This document shows positions 6,826-14,332 of a stretch of 20,702 nucleotides of DNA, piece after piece. Below the pieces are notes generated by a model, which did no database searches, had not been told where the DNA came from, and saw only the letters and a list, made by a program, of their open reading frames with translations. The stretch is from positions 1 to 20,702 of the forward strand of contig JAKIVA010000045.1 of NCBI GenBank assembly GCA_021647265.1, read 5' to 3'. Position 1 is the first letter of the stretch. Each line of letters begins with the position of its first letter. This stretch comes from Lutibacter sp. (lineage in GTDB: Bacteria > Bacteroidota > Bacteroidia > Flavobacteriales > Flavobacteriaceae). Both the position numbers and the translations under genes were made by a program.

Positions 6826-7191
6826 ATGGGGATAATAAAAATAAAAAATATTAGAATTTATGCCTATCATGGTTGTTTGGTTGAAGAAGGGAAAATAGGT
6901 TCAGATTATAGAGTAGACGTATCAATAAAAGCAGATTTATCAAAATCAGCTAAAACAGATAATCTTTCAGATACGGTAGATTACGTATATTTAAATAAAA
7001 TAGTAAAACAAGAAATGGCTATTCGTTCAAAATTGTTAGAAGAAGTGGTTAAGCGTATATTAAATAGAGTTTTAGATGAAATACCTTTGGTGAGAAAAGC
7101 AACTGTAGCAGTTTCAAAATTAAACCCTCCAATTGGCGGTAATGTTGCTATGGTAACTATAGAAATGAATAAAAGTAGAGGTAAAAGTTAA
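6826..7191 (+). CDS. folB: Dihydroneopterin aldolase
   Basis: FolB cleaves 7,8-dihydroneopterin to 6-hydroxymethyl-dihydropterin and glycolaldehyde in folate synthesis, acting as a cytosolic oligomer. The 121-residue length is standard. Family hallmarks are IYAYHGCLVEE (residues 11-21) with the substrate-binding Glu, VDYVYLN (51-57), LLEEVVKRI (70-78) with the conserved Glu, and SKLNPPIGG (97-105), whose Lys98 is the catalytic lysine position. The gene stands alone between glnS (divergent) and the tRNA gene, with its own -7 promoter element. It could also show epimerase activity, as many FolB proteins do. Confidence 0.95.
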   Translation: MGIIKIKNIRIYAYHGCLVEEGKIGSDYRVDVSIKADLSKSAKTDNLSDTVDYVYLNKIVKQEMAIRSKLLEEVVKRILNRVLDEIPLVRKATVAVSKLNPPIGGNVAMVTIEMNKSRGKS

Positions 7192-7257
7192 ATGTAAAAA
7201 TAATACGGTTAAAAATAGTTTAAGTATTAAATTAACTTACAATTATTAAAAAAATAC

Positions 7258-7287
7258 TTGCCAACAAATTAAAAATACTTAAATTTG
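7258..7287 (+). promoter_or_regulatory. Bacteroidota-type promoter of tRNA-Cys
   Basis: TTG (7258-7260), a 19-nt spacer and TAAATTTG (7280-7287) match the Bacteroidota consensus exactly. The tRNA begins 12 nt downstream, consistent with a short 5' leader trimmed by RNase P. Confidence 0.75.
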
Positions 7288-7299
7288 CAATCCAAATAA

Positions 7300-7370
7300 G
7301 GCGTCGTGGCCGAGTGGCTAGGCTGGGCTCTGCAAAAGCTCCTACAGCGGTTCGAATCCGCTCGATGCCT
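7300..7370 (+). tRNA. tRNA-Cys (GCA anticodon)
   Basis: This is a 71-nt cloverleaf. The acceptor strands GGCGTCG and CGATGCC pair fully with one G-U, and discriminator T73 is the base expected for tRNA-Cys. The anticodon loop is CT-GCA-AA, with the anticodon at 7332-7334, on a 5-bp stem (GGGCT/AGCTC with one G-U). The T arm contains GGTTCGAATCC. The CCA end is not encoded and must be added after transcription. A dedicated promoter precedes it and a strong terminator follows, so it is a single-gene transcript. Confidence 0.96.
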
Positions 7371-7375
7371 CAAAA

Positions 7376-7402
7376 AAAACCTAAGTTTTTACTTAGGTTT
7401 TT
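7376..7402 (+). terminator. Rho-independent terminator after tRNA-Cys
   Basis: AAAACCTAAGT (7376-7386) and ACTTAGGTTTT (7391-7401) form an 11-bp stem with a TTTT loop, ending in a T-run. It begins only 5 nt after the tRNA. The mirrored A-run means that it could also stop transcription in the other direction. Confidence 0.85.
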
Positions 7403-7438
7403 GCTTTTCTTTAACATTTTCTTAAGTAGAAAATCATG

Positions 7439-7446
7439 TATCTTTG
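7439..7446 (+). promoter_or_regulatory. -7 element (TATCTTTG) for MBL hydrolase and subtilase
   Basis: TATCTTTG matches TAnnTTTG and lies 17 nt before the chosen ATG at 7464. No good TTG is found about 19 nt upstream. Its position after the tRNA terminator supports 7464 as the real gene start. Confidence 0.5.
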
Positions 7447-7463
7447 CATATATAAATTTGTAT

Positions 7464-8324
7464 ATGAAAATTTACCCTATTGAAACAGGAAACTTCAAGT
7501 TAGATGGAGGAGCTATGTTTGGAGTAGTACCTAAAGTTTTATGGCAGCGAACAAATCCTGCTGACAGCAATAATTTAATTGATATGAGCCTAAGAACCAT
7601 GCTTATTGAAGATGGGAACAGGCTTATTTTAATTGATACTGGAGTTGGAAATAAACAATCAGATAAATTTTTTAGCTATTATTATATGTTTGGAGATTTT
7701 TCTTTAGACTCTTCGTTGGCTAAACACGGTTTTCATAGAGATGATATTACGGATATATTTTTAACACACCTGCATTTTGATCACTGTGGAGGAAGTATTC
7801 AATGGAATAAAAACCACACAGGCTATGAACCGGCATTTAAAAATGCGAAATTTTGGAGTAACAAAAATCATTGGAAGTGGGCTACAGAACCTAATCCAAG
7901 AGAAAAAGCTTCTTTTTTAAAAGAAAATATTAATCCTATTGAAGCAAGTGGACAGCTGAATTTTTTAGATATTCCTTCTGAGAATTTTGCAACAGATACA
8001 GAATTAGGATTTGATATATTATTTGCAGATGGTCATACAGAAAAACAAATGATACCTCATATTCAATACAAAGGCAAAACAATTGTATTTGTAGCAGATT
8101 TATTACCTACAGTTGGGCACATTCCACTACCATACGTTATGGGGTATGATACGCGTCCTTTATTAACAATGGATGAAAAAGCAATATTTTTAAATAAAGC
8201 TGCCAACAATAATTACCTCTTATTTTTTGAACATGATGCAACAAATGAGTTGTGTACAGTAAAACAAACCGAAAAAGGGGTTCGATTAGACAAAACATAT
8301 AAATTTAGCGAAGTATTTAATTAA
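7464..8324 (+). CDS. MBL-fold metallo-hydrolase
   Basis: This 286-residue protein is a member of the metallo-beta-lactamase fold family, likely cytosolic because no signal peptide is visible. The metal-binding signature THLHFDHCGG gives HxHxDH at residues 102-107, later FADGHTEKQM supplies the next His, VADLLPT the bridging Asp, and FEHDA the last His. LILIDTGVGNK at about 54-64 is the usual strand before the active site. The overall plan resembles AHL-lactonase-like and related hydrolases, but the substrate cannot be told. The frame is open further upstream, through the tRNA gene, but ATG 7464 is preferred because it follows a terminator and a -7 box and gives the natural family N-terminus. 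The subtilase gene starts 13 nt downstream, so the two are probably co-transcribed. Confidence 0.9.
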   Translation: MKIYPIETGNFKLDGGAMFGVVPKVLWQRTNPADSNNLIDMSLRTMLIEDGNRLILIDTGVGNKQSDKFFSYYYMFGDFSLDSSLAKHGFHRDDITDIFLTHLHFDHCGGSIQWNKNHTGYEPAFKNAKFWSNKNHWKWATEPNPREKASFLKENINPIEASGQLNFLDIPSENFATDTELGFDILFADGHTEKQMIPHIQYKGKTIVFVADLLPTVGHIPLPYVMGYDTRPLLTMDEKAIFLNKAANNNYLLFFEHDATNELCTVKQTEKGVRLDKTYKFSEVFN

Positions 8325-8337
8325 ATAATAAATAGAA

Positions 8338-9987
8338 ATGAGAATATTTAAACCAATGTTTGTAGCGGTTCTTGCAACTGTTACCTTAGTTAGTTGTGGT
8401 TCTATAAAAAATTTAGAAGTACCAACTATGGACACGACTGTTACTATTGAACCCAAAAAAGGTGCAATAAGTGAAGAACAATTTAATCAATGGGCACATG
8501 CCGATTTGGTAACGGATACCATACCAGGAATGAGTTTAGATAAAGCATATAAATTTTTAGAAGGCAAAACAGGGACACCTATTGTTGTAGCTGTAATTGA
8601 TTCGGGAATTGATATTGAGCATGAGGATTTAAAGGATGAAGTTTGGACAAACCCTAAGGAAATTGCAGGAAATAAAATTGATGATGATAAAAATGGTTAT
8701 GTTGATGATATACATGGTTGGAATTTTTTAGGAGGTAACGGTGTTGCCGCTCCTGAACAATTAGAAATTACACGTATTGTAGCGAAATTAAACCCTCGTT
8801 TTAAAGGCAAAACAATTGATGATATTAGTGATGACGAAAAAGTAGAGTTCGAAAAATACCAAAAATACTTAAAAGCATACGAAGCTTCTTCTAGCAAACA
8901 TTTTAAAACAATGAATCGTTTAGTTCAAATAGGAGAAAACTTTGCAGCCATTAAAAAGTTCTTAGGTAAAGACAATTTTACTATAGAAGATTTGCAAGCT
9001 ATTAAAACTGAAGAACAAAAATTACAAGCTCAAATAGACGATATTTTAGGTTTGATGTTGAGAGGATTGGATGAAAAAGCTTATTTAGAATATTATGAAA
9101 CTCAAAAGAAAAATAAAAACTATGATTTTGATTTTGATGGAAGAGCAATTGTAGGAGATAATCCAACAGATATTAATGACACCAATTATGGAAACCCTTA
9201 TGTAATAGGCTCTGTTGAAGATGAATCTCACGGAACTCATGTTTCAGGTATTATTTTAGCTACACGTAATAATGGTATTGGTATGAATGGTGTTGCTACA
9301 AACGTAAAATTAATGTCTGTAAGGGCTGTTCCTGATGGAGATGAACGAGATAAAGATGTTGCTTTAGCAATTAGATACGCTGTTGATAACGGAGCTAAAG
9401 TTATAAATATGAGTTTTGGAAAAAGCTTTTCTCCTTATAGAAACTGGGTTTTTGATGCTATAAAATACGCTGAAAAACATGATGTTTTATTAGTGCATGC
9501 TGCGGGAAATGACAATAAAGATATTGATGTAAAAGATAACTGGCCAAACGATTCTTCTGATAAAATTAATGAATTTGCTGATAATGTTTTAACCGTTGGA
9601 GCAATAAGCGTTAATTATAATGAAAAGTTACCAGCAACGTTTAGTAACTATGGTCAAAAAAATGTAGATATTTTTGCACCGGGAGTACAAATATACTCTA
9701 CCATACCTCAAAATAATTATGCAAAGTACAGTGGAACATCTATGGCATCACCAGAAACAGCAGGTATAGCCGCATTAATTAGATCTTATTATCCTCAATT
9801 GTCTGCAAGTCAGGTAAAACATATTATTATGAATTCAGGAACAAAATTAAATATGAAAGTATTTAAACCAACAAGTAGAGGACAAGAACCTGAATTGGTT
9901 GACTTTTCAACATTATCAGTTACAGGAAGAATTGTAAATGCTTATAATGCTTTAGTTTTAGCTGATAGAATGGTGAATAAAAGATAA
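8338..9987 (+). CDS. Lipoprotein subtilisin-like serine protease (S8 family)
   Basis: This is a 549-residue protease with a lipoprotein signal: hydrophobic residues 5-18, then LVSCG with acylation at Cys20. It should be anchored in the outer or inner membrane, facing the periplasm or the outside. The catalytic triad is complete: Asp88 (VVAVIDSGID), His298 (ESHGTHVSG) and Ser468 (SGTSMASPE), with oxyanion Asn391 (HAAGND). There are about 210 residues between Asp and His, against a few tens in a minimal subtilisin. This Lys/Glu-rich, probably helical insertion covers about 135-265. The GTSMASPETAGIAAL block and the following DNA-free C-terminus show no T9SS sorting tail, consistent with lipid anchoring. 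A terminator follows. The probable role is envelope or extracellular protein turnover. Confidence 0.94.
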   Translation: MRIFKPMFVAVLATVTLVSCGSIKNLEVPTMDTTVTIEPKKGAISEEQFNQWAHADLVTDTIPGMSLDKAYKFLEGKTGTPIVVAVIDSGIDIEHEDLKDEVWTNPKEIAGNKIDDDKNGYVDDIHGWNFLGGNGVAAPEQLEITRIVAKLNPRFKGKTIDDISDDEKVEFEKYQKYLKAYEASSSKHFKTMNRLVQIGENFAAIKKFLGKDNFTIEDLQAIKTEEQKLQAQIDDILGLMLRGLDEKAYLEYYETQKKNKNYDFDFDGRAIVGDNPTDINDTNYGNPYVIGSVEDESHGTHVSGIILATRNNGIGMNGVATNVKLMSVRAVPDGDERDKDVALAIRYAVDNGAKVINMSFGKSFSPYRNWVFDAIKYAEKHDVLLVHAAGNDNKDIDVKDNWPNDSSDKINEFADNVLTVGAISVNYNEKLPATFSNYGQKNVDIFAPGVQIYSTIPQNNYAKYSGTSMASPETAGIAALIRSYYPQLSASQVKHIIMNSGTKLNMKVFKPTSRGQEPELVDFSTLSVTGRIVNAYNALVLADRMVNKR

Positions 9988-10006
9988 AAAATTATAATTT
10001 TCTGTT

Positions 10007-10039
10007 AAAAAGCACATTCATTATTGAGTGTGCTTTTTT
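10007..10039 (+). terminator. Rho-independent terminator after subtilase
   Basis: AGCACATTCA (10011-10020) pairs with TGAGTGTGCT (10025-10034), including one G-T pair, around a TTAT loop and is followed by a run of T. Flanking A and T bases extend the stem. It ends the MBL-subtilase transcript. Confidence 0.85.
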
Positions 10040-10057
10040 GTTTGAAAGAGTTATGTT

Positions 10058-10065
10058 TATATTGC
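10058..10065 (+). promoter_or_regulatory. Possible -7 element (TATATTGC) for M1 peptidase
   Basis: TATATTGC is one base short of TAnnTTTG and has a TTG at 10038-10040, 17 nt upstream, overlapping the end of the preceding terminator. It places transcription start close to the ATG at 10077. Modest support. Confidence 0.35.
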
Positions 10066-10076
10066 AAACTCAAAAA

Positions 10077-11921
10077 ATGAATAACATGAACAAAGTACTT
10101 ATTTTTCTACTCTCAATTAGTTCAATAATAACATCTGCACAAAATAATACCTCTTATTGGCAACAAAAAGTTGATTATAAAATGGATGTAGACATTGATG
10201 TTGAAAATTATCAATACAAAGGAACTCAAAAACTAGTATATACAAATAATTCACCTGATGTATTGGAAAAAGTATTTTACCATTTGTATTATAATGCGTT
10301 TCAACCTGATAGTGAGATGGATGCCCGATTGCAAGAAATTATAGATCCAGACAGAAGAATGGTGAATAACATTGGAACCAAAGAAAACCCTAAATACGAA
10401 AGTAGAATTGCAAAATTAAAACCAAATGAAATAGGTTATTTAAAAGTACTTTCATTAACACAAAATAACATAAAAGTTAAATACAATGTGATAGGTACAG
10501 TTTTAGAAGTTATCTTAAATAAGCCAATTAACCCAGGGGAAAAAGTAACTTTTGATATGAATTTTGAAGGACAACTACCGGTACATATTAGAAGAGCAGG
10601 AAGAAACAATAAGGACGGAGTAGCTTTATCTATGGCACAATGGTATCCAAAAATGGCTGAATATGATTTTGAAGGTTGGCATGCAGATGCTTACATAGCA
10701 AGAGAATTTCATGGTGTTTGGGGTAATTTTGATGTAACAATTCATATAGATAGAACATATACTATTGGAGGTACAGGATACCTTCAAAACCCTCAAGAAA
10801 TAGGTCATGGATATGAAGATAAAACACAAAAACTTAAAGTAGCAAAAGGAGAAAAATTAACTTGGCATTTTAGTGCGCCAAACGTACATGATTTTACTTG
10901 GGCAGCAGATCCAAATTACATTCATGATATTTTAAAAATGGATAATGGAGTTACACTTCATTTTCTATATAAAAATGATAAAAAATACACCAAAGCTTGG
11001 AAGGAAATTCAACTGTTTACTGAAAAAGCGATGGAATATTACAACAAAAATGTTGGTGAATACCCTTGGAAACAATATTCTGTAATTCAAGGAGGGGATG
11101 GAGGAATGGAATACTCAATGTGTACGTTGGTTGGAGGTGGTGAAACATTTAATAGTATTGCAGGAACTGTATTTCATGAATTAGCACACGAATGGTTTCA
11201 ACAGGTTTTAGCAACAAACGAAAGTGAGCATTCATGGATGGATGAAGGATTTACAAGCTATATTTCTTCTATGGCTTCAGATAAAATTTTAAGAGAAGGA
11301 GACGGAAAACCATCCGCAAAAAATTATGGAGGATATTTTTATTCAGTAAAATCTGGAATTCAAGAACCATTAACAACTCATGCTGATAGATTTAATACAA
11401 ATGCTGCATTTAGTATTGGTAGTTATACAAAAGGAAGCATGTTTTTAACACAATTAAATTATATTATTGGAGAACAAAATGTAAAAAAAGTACTTAAAAA
11501 ATATTTTAATGACTTTAAATTCAAGCACCCAACGCCTAATGATATTAAAAGAGTGGCAGAAAAAGTGTCAGGAATACAATTAGGTTGGTTTTTAAATGAA
11601 TGGGTAGAAACTACACATACCATTGACTATGCTATTGCTAAAGTTGAAAATAAAAATATTACGTTAGCACGGGTAGGTAAAATGCCTATGCCTATTGATG
11701 TAACCGTTACTTATATTGATGGTAGTCATGAAAATTTTAATATTCCTTTACGCATGATGCTAGGTAAAAAACCAACCAATGCAACGATATTAAAAGATTG
11801 GGCTTGGGCATATCCAACATATACTTTTACTACTTCAAAAGAAATTAAAACGGTAGAAATAGACCCATCTCAATTAATGGCAGATATAGATAGGAGTAAT
11901 AATAAGTTTGAAAAAGAATAA
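10077..11921 (+). CDS. Secreted M1-family metallopeptidase (aminopeptidase N-like)
   Basis: This 614-residue zinc aminopeptidase-type enzyme carries a signal peptide (MNNMNKVLIFLLSISS..., probable cut after SAQ, about residue 22) and so acts in the periplasm or outside. The zinc site is HELAHEW (His367, Glu368, His371), with the third ligand Glu390 in WMDEGFTSY, exactly 18 residues after the second His as in M1 enzymes. GGMEYS at 342-347 is the GAMEN-type substrate-binding loop. The N-terminal beta-sandwich domain covers about 25-230. An upstream in-frame TTG at 10038 exists, but ATG 10077 (or ATG 10086, three residues in) gives a clean signal peptide. The gene is intact and ends 18 nt before a convergent methyltransferase gene. 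It likely trims imported peptides together with other secreted peptidases. Confidence 0.93.
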   Translation: MNNMNKVLIFLLSISSIITSAQNNTSYWQQKVDYKMDVDIDVENYQYKGTQKLVYTNNSPDVLEKVFYHLYYNAFQPDSEMDARLQEIIDPDRRMVNNIGTKENPKYESRIAKLKPNEIGYLKVLSLTQNNIKVKYNVIGTVLEVILNKPINPGEKVTFDMNFEGQLPVHIRRAGRNNKDGVALSMAQWYPKMAEYDFEGWHADAYIAREFHGVWGNFDVTIHIDRTYTIGGTGYLQNPQEIGHGYEDKTQKLKVAKGEKLTWHFSAPNVHDFTWAADPNYIHDILKMDNGVTLHFLYKNDKKYTKAWKEIQLFTEKAMEYYNKNVGEYPWKQYSVIQGGDGGMEYSMCTLVGGGETFNSIAGTVFHELAHEWFQQVLATNESEHSWMDEGFTSYISSMASDKILREGDGKPSAKNYGGYFYSVKSGIQEPLTTHADRFNTNAAFSIGSYTKGSMFLTQLNYIIGEQNVKKVLKKYFNDFKFKHPTPNDIKRVAEKVSGIQLGWFLNEWVETTHTIDYAIAKVENKNITLARVGKMPMPIDVTVTYIDGSHENFNIPLRMMLGKKPTNATILKDWAWAYPTYTFTTSKEIKTVEIDPSQLMADIDRSNNKFEKE

Positions 11922-11939
11922 AACAACAAAAGACCTTTT

Positions 11940-12554
11940 TTACTTAACTTCAGCTATTCCCCAGTAATTATAACTAGCAGGTTTCCAGCCGGGAAGGTAC
12001 ATGGTTTCTAATTTTTTAATAGTAAAACCATTACTTTCAATAAGTGTTGGAATGTTTCTATTCAAATTACAACCTCCTCCAATGCGTTTCCATAAAGGGT
12101 TAACAATATTTTGATATTTTTGTATTCCTTTTTCAGGAGCTTTTCCATGTTCACAAAACAAGAGTTTTCTAGTTGGTTTTAAAACTCTTCTTATTTCTGA
12201 AAAAGCCTTATTTAAATCGGGGATTGTACACATTGTATAGGTCATTACTACAGTGTCAAAAGAGTTATCAGCTAAAGGAATATTTTCTGCAAAAGCTTTT
12301 ATAAACTCAAACTTAAAAGGTAAAGAAAGCATATTAATATTGCTTTTTTTCCAGAGTTCTTCAGAAGGATCTATCGCGGTAAGATGTTTTACTTTTTGAG
12401 TATAATAAGGTAAATTTAAACCAGATCCTATACCAATTTCTAGTACATTTCCCATTGCTAATGGAATTATTTTTCCTCGTTGAAGCATACTGGGTTTTTG
12501 ACTACAAGCCCAGTGAATTGCTTTAGGAAGAATAAATTTATTATAAAGTCCCAT
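11940..12554 (-). CDS. Class I SAM-dependent methyltransferase (Methyltransf_11 type)
   Basis: This 204-residue cytosolic methyltransferase has motif I VLEIGIGSGLN (residues 37-47), an acidic residue after strand 2 (AIDPSEE, about 60-66), motif II region NIPLADNSFDTVVMTYTMCTI (about 91-111) and ALSEIRRVLKP-like motif III (FSEIRRVLKP, about 118-127), all typical of class I Rossmann methyltransferases. The family includes ubiquinone/menaquinone and phospholipid or thiol methyltransferases, and the acceptor here is not evident. GGGCNLNRNI and the C-terminal PGWKPASYNYWG are distinctive but uninformative to me. The gene converges on the M1 peptidase gene with 18 bp between stops and no obvious terminator. 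Confidence 0.9.
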   Translation of the reverse strand: MGLYNKFILPKAIHWACSQKPSMLQRGKIIPLAMGNVLEIGIGSGLNLPYYTQKVKHLTAIDPSEELWKKSNINMLSLPFKFEFIKAFAENIPLADNSFDTVVMTYTMCTIPDLNKAFSEIRRVLKPTRKLLFCEHGKAPEKGIQKYQNIVNPLWKRIGGGCNLNRNIPTLIESNGFTIKKLETMYLPGWKPASYNYWGIAEVK

Positions 12555-12731
12555 ACTTTAATGATATAATTAATTTCAGATAATTAGTAGGATGTAAAAA
12601 TTTTAATCATTTTTTGTAAATATAATGTGTTTTTTATTATTTTAATGCATAAAACAAATTTGTTTAAAACAAATAAACGGTAGTGTTAATATAATAAATA
12701 GCGACACTAATACAACAAATGGTTAATTTAT

Positions 12732-12762
12732 TTGGATTATAACTATTTGTGTTGTAGTTTTA
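12732..12762 (+). promoter_or_regulatory. Possible promoter of the 49-aa gene
   Basis: TTG at 12732-12734, a 20-nt spacer and TAGTTTTA at 12755-12762 approximate TTG-N19-TAnnTTTG with one mismatch. It would start transcription about 20 nt before the ATG at 12788. Confidence 0.35.
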
Positions 12763-12787
12763 TAACGTAAATTAACCCCAACTTCTT

Positions 12788-12937
12788 ATGAAACCAATAT
12801 CTCTAACAGATAATAATACTTCAAATGCAATTACCCGATTTGCGAGAAGGAATTATTACACCTATGTAAAACATTACAAAGCCAGAAATTTAAAACCAAT
12901 GCCAATAGAAGAGTTTTTAAAAAATTACAGTAGTTAA
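12788..12937 (+). CDS. Possible small basic protein, 49 aa, unknown function
   Basis: I do not recognise this product. The frame encodes 49 residues starting MKPISLTDNNTSNAITR, rich in Arg, Lys and Tyr (FARRNYYTYVKHYKARN), and ending FLKNYSS. It has no signal peptide or membrane segment. Its composition is balanced rather than the Ile/Lys/Asn-only mix of random AT-rich frames, and a promoter-like element lies just upstream. It stands alone on the plus strand between minus-strand genes. It might be a small nucleic-acid-binding or regulatory protein because of the basic patch, but that is a guess. Chance ORF remains possible. Confidence 0.45.
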   Translation: MKPISLTDNNTSNAITRFARRNYYTYVKHYKARNLKPMPIEEFLKNYSS

Positions 12938-12982
12938 TTCTTTTCTAGATTATGGATTCACCTTATTTTTTTTAAGTATTAT

Positions 12983-13618
12983 TTATATAATAATGTCTGT
13001 AAAGCCGTTTAAACGATTCATAATTTGAGGGTAATTTTCTTTAAAATTATCAAATATAAAATCCATTGGAACATCGTCAAAAGATCCATAATCTTCTAAA
13101 TATTCCATAAACGTGTTTCCTGAATTATCAAACTCTTGAAATATAGAGTCATTTTCTCCGTCAAATTCTAAAGGAGCCACATTGCATTTGTGACATAATT
13201 CTATATTAAAAGCTGGAGAAGCTTTAAGCCATTTACCATCTAAAAAAATATCTACCATTCCGTGTGGACTTATTTCATCAGTTCTAAATTTCTCCACTAT
13301 CCGTTCTATACCAATATGATTTTTTACTTTAGCTAAATGAATTCTTGAAGGAATTTGCAATCCTCGCAAGCCAGCTATAAATAAAATAGACTTATCTATA
13401 CAGTGGGTTTCTGTTTTTTTAGCGATAACACTTGCTTTATAATTTTCTTTAGATAAACTAATTCGATAAGGGTTGTATCTCCAATTATCACGAATTTTAA
13501 GATACAACAGTGTTGCTTTTTCCTTTTTTGTAAGTGAGTTAGTTTTGAATTCTTGAATGAGTTTTTGAATTTCATTCGTTTCATAATCAAAATAATAGGT
13601 AGCTTTTAAATAATTCAT
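12983..13618 (-). CDS. Transglutaminase-like cysteine protease-fold protein
   Basis: This 211-residue protein has no signal peptide and is probably cytosolic. The order of motifs matches the transglutaminase-like fold: Cys73 in THCIDKSILFIAGLRGLQIPSRI (the Cys helix followed by L-G-I-P-x-R), then His119 in SPHGMVDIFLDGKW, and a Trp-x-x-x-x-P segment (KASPAFN). The third catalytic Asp is not obvious: the usual DPT/DPA position reads SP. The C-terminal 60 residues are acidic (FDGENDSIFQEFDNSG). In bacteria such proteins act as peptidases or peptide-linking enzymes; the substrate is unknown. ywbE starts 36 nt upstream of it on the same strand, so the two likely share a transcript. Confidence 0.75.
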   Translation of the reverse strand: MNYLKATYYFDYETNEIQKLIQEFKTNSLTKKEKATLLYLKIRDNWRYNPYRISLSKENYKASVIAKKTETHCIDKSILFIAGLRGLQIPSRIHLAKVKNHIGIERIVEKFRTDEISPHGMVDIFLDGKWLKASPAFNIELCHKCNVAPLEFDGENDSIFQEFDNSGNTFMEYLEDYGSFDDVPMDFIFDNFKENYPQIMNRLNGFTDIII

Positions 13619-13654
13619 TTTAGTAATTTATAACTGTAAATGGATTGATATTTA

Positions 13655-13846
13655 TTAGAGAATACTTTTTACACGTCCAACTTCACTGGTTTCTAATTGG
13701 ACTTTTATTCCGTGAGGGTGATTAGCGGAGTTTGTTAGAATTCTTTTTACAACACCTTTGGTTAATTCTCCATTTCTTTGATGGTGTTTTTGAACAATTT
13801 CTACTGTTGCGCCTATTTGAATATTCTTTCTAGTATTACCCAACAT
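13655..13846 (-). CDS. ywbE: YwbE family protein (DUF2196)
   Basis: This 63-residue protein matches the YwbE pattern closely: KNIQIGATVEIVQKHHQRNGELTKG followed by VVKRILTNSANHPHGIKVQL and VGRVKSIL. The family is small, conserved in many bacteria and of unknown biochemical role. The SH3-like beta-barrel with conserved NHPHGIKV suggests nucleic-acid or ribosome-related binding, which is inference. The start codon at 13846 gives the family-standard length. A -7 element lies 38 nt upstream. The gene is followed by the transglutaminase-like gene. Confidence 0.9.
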   Translation of the reverse strand: MLGNTRKNIQIGATVEIVQKHHQRNGELTKGVVKRILTNSANHPHGIKVQLETSEVGRVKSIL

Positions 13847-13884
13847 TTTCTCTTAAATCTTAAATTTATAAATAGTATTTTAAA

Positions 13885-13892
13885 CAAAGGTA
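13885..13892 (-). promoter_or_regulatory. -7 element (TACCTTTG) upstream of ywbE
   Basis: On the minus strand TACCTTTG (13892-13885) matches TAnnTTTG and lies 38 nt before the ywbE start. No clear TTG lies about 19 nt upstream. It suggests that ywbE and the transglutaminase-like gene have their own start rather than depending wholly on the envelope operon. Confidence 0.42.
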
Positions 13893-13903
13893 ACTATATA
13901 GTG

Positions 13904-14050
13904 TTATTTTTTATTGAATGTCATCTTTTTTATGATTCTGTTTTTATTAATAATTTTTAAAGTGTATGTTCCTTTTTTTAAATTATTTATATTGAGATAG
14001 ATTTTATCAGTTGGAACTTTTTTTAATTTTCCTAAATATTTTTTAACCAT
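13904..14050 (-). CDS. Possible small protein, 48 aa, resembling a T9SS-type beta-strand tail
   Basis: The frame gives 48 residues beginning MVKKYLGKLKKVPTDK and containing NLKKGTYTLKIINKN before a Lys-rich end (MTFNKK). The pattern KG-Y-x-x-K-I-x-x-x-N-x-x-x-x-K-K resembles the C-terminal sorting domain of type IX secretion substrates, yet here it stands alone without a passenger. It begins 19 nt after the stop of the membrane-protein gene, so it may be the last cistron of the operon that starts at 18551. It may be a free-standing small beta protein, the residue of a lost T9SS substrate, or a chance frame. Confidence 0.42.
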   Translation of the reverse strand: MVKKYLGKLKKVPTDKIYLNINNLKKGTYTLKIINKNRIIKKMTFNKK

Positions 14051-14069
14051 ATTTTTATAATCTATTAGG

Positions 14070-14324
14070 CTATCTTGTTAAAAAAGGAAAATGATATGCA
14101 AAAACTATAAAAGCAAAAATGGGTGCTAAAAAAAATAGTATTAAAGCAGCAACTCCAATTTTTTTATTTTTTTTAATAAAACCGTAAATACTTGTTGTAG
14201 AATTTATTAAAAGAATTAATGGAATTGAATAAAAAGCTGCTTTACCTTTATCTGCACCAGAATTAGCAATTAATGCAATGTCTATTATTATAAGTATTAT
14301 AATTATGGTTATATATTTTTTCAC
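14070..14324 (-). CDS. Small membrane protein, three predicted helices, unknown function
   Basis: This 84-residue protein is mostly hydrophobic. A first helix lies at about 4-21 (ITIIIILIIIDIALIA), a second at about 31-49, and a third at about 58-80 (GVAALILFFLAPIFAFIVFAY), with a short KKNKK loop between the last two. It is an inner-membrane protein of unknown function. It starts 8 nt after the stop of the collagen-like lipoprotein gene, implying co-transcription. I recognise no family. Confidence 0.7.
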   Translation of the reverse strand: MKKYITIIIILIIIDIALIANSGADKGKAAFYSIPLILLINSTTSIYGFIKKNKKIGVAALILFFLAPIFAFIVFAYHFPFLTR

Positions 14325-14332
14325 GTTATTAT

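Larger units (their letters stand above)
12555..12982. other. Intergenic stretch with AT-rich repeats and a possible small gene
   Basis: Between two minus-strand genes this 428-bp stretch holds a 49-codon plus-strand frame at 12788-12937 (listed separately). It also has a palindrome AAACAAATTTGTTT (12652-12665) next to a second AAAACAAAT at 12666-12674, and a short hairpin TAGTGT/ACACTA (12681-12686 with 12704-12709). Nothing else is supported. Confidence 0.5.

Noticed and set aside
7314..7463. Upstream extension of the MBL hydrolase frame through the tRNA-Cys gene
   Set aside because: The extension overlaps the tRNA and its terminator; a -7 promoter box and a good ATG at 7464 follow, so the shorter protein is right.
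10038..10076. TTG start 13 codons upstream for the M1 peptidase
   Set aside because: It overlaps the preceding terminator and would spoil the signal peptide; ATG 10077 or 10086 is better.
12652..12674. Palindrome AAACAAATTTGTTT with a repeated AAAACAAAT as an operator
   Set aside because: It is made only of A/T-rich words common in this genome, it is distant from gene starts, and chance is likely.
13396..13590. 64-codon frame within the transglutaminase-like gene
   Set aside because: It is an out-of-frame shadow of the gene, which has clear family motifs in its own frame.
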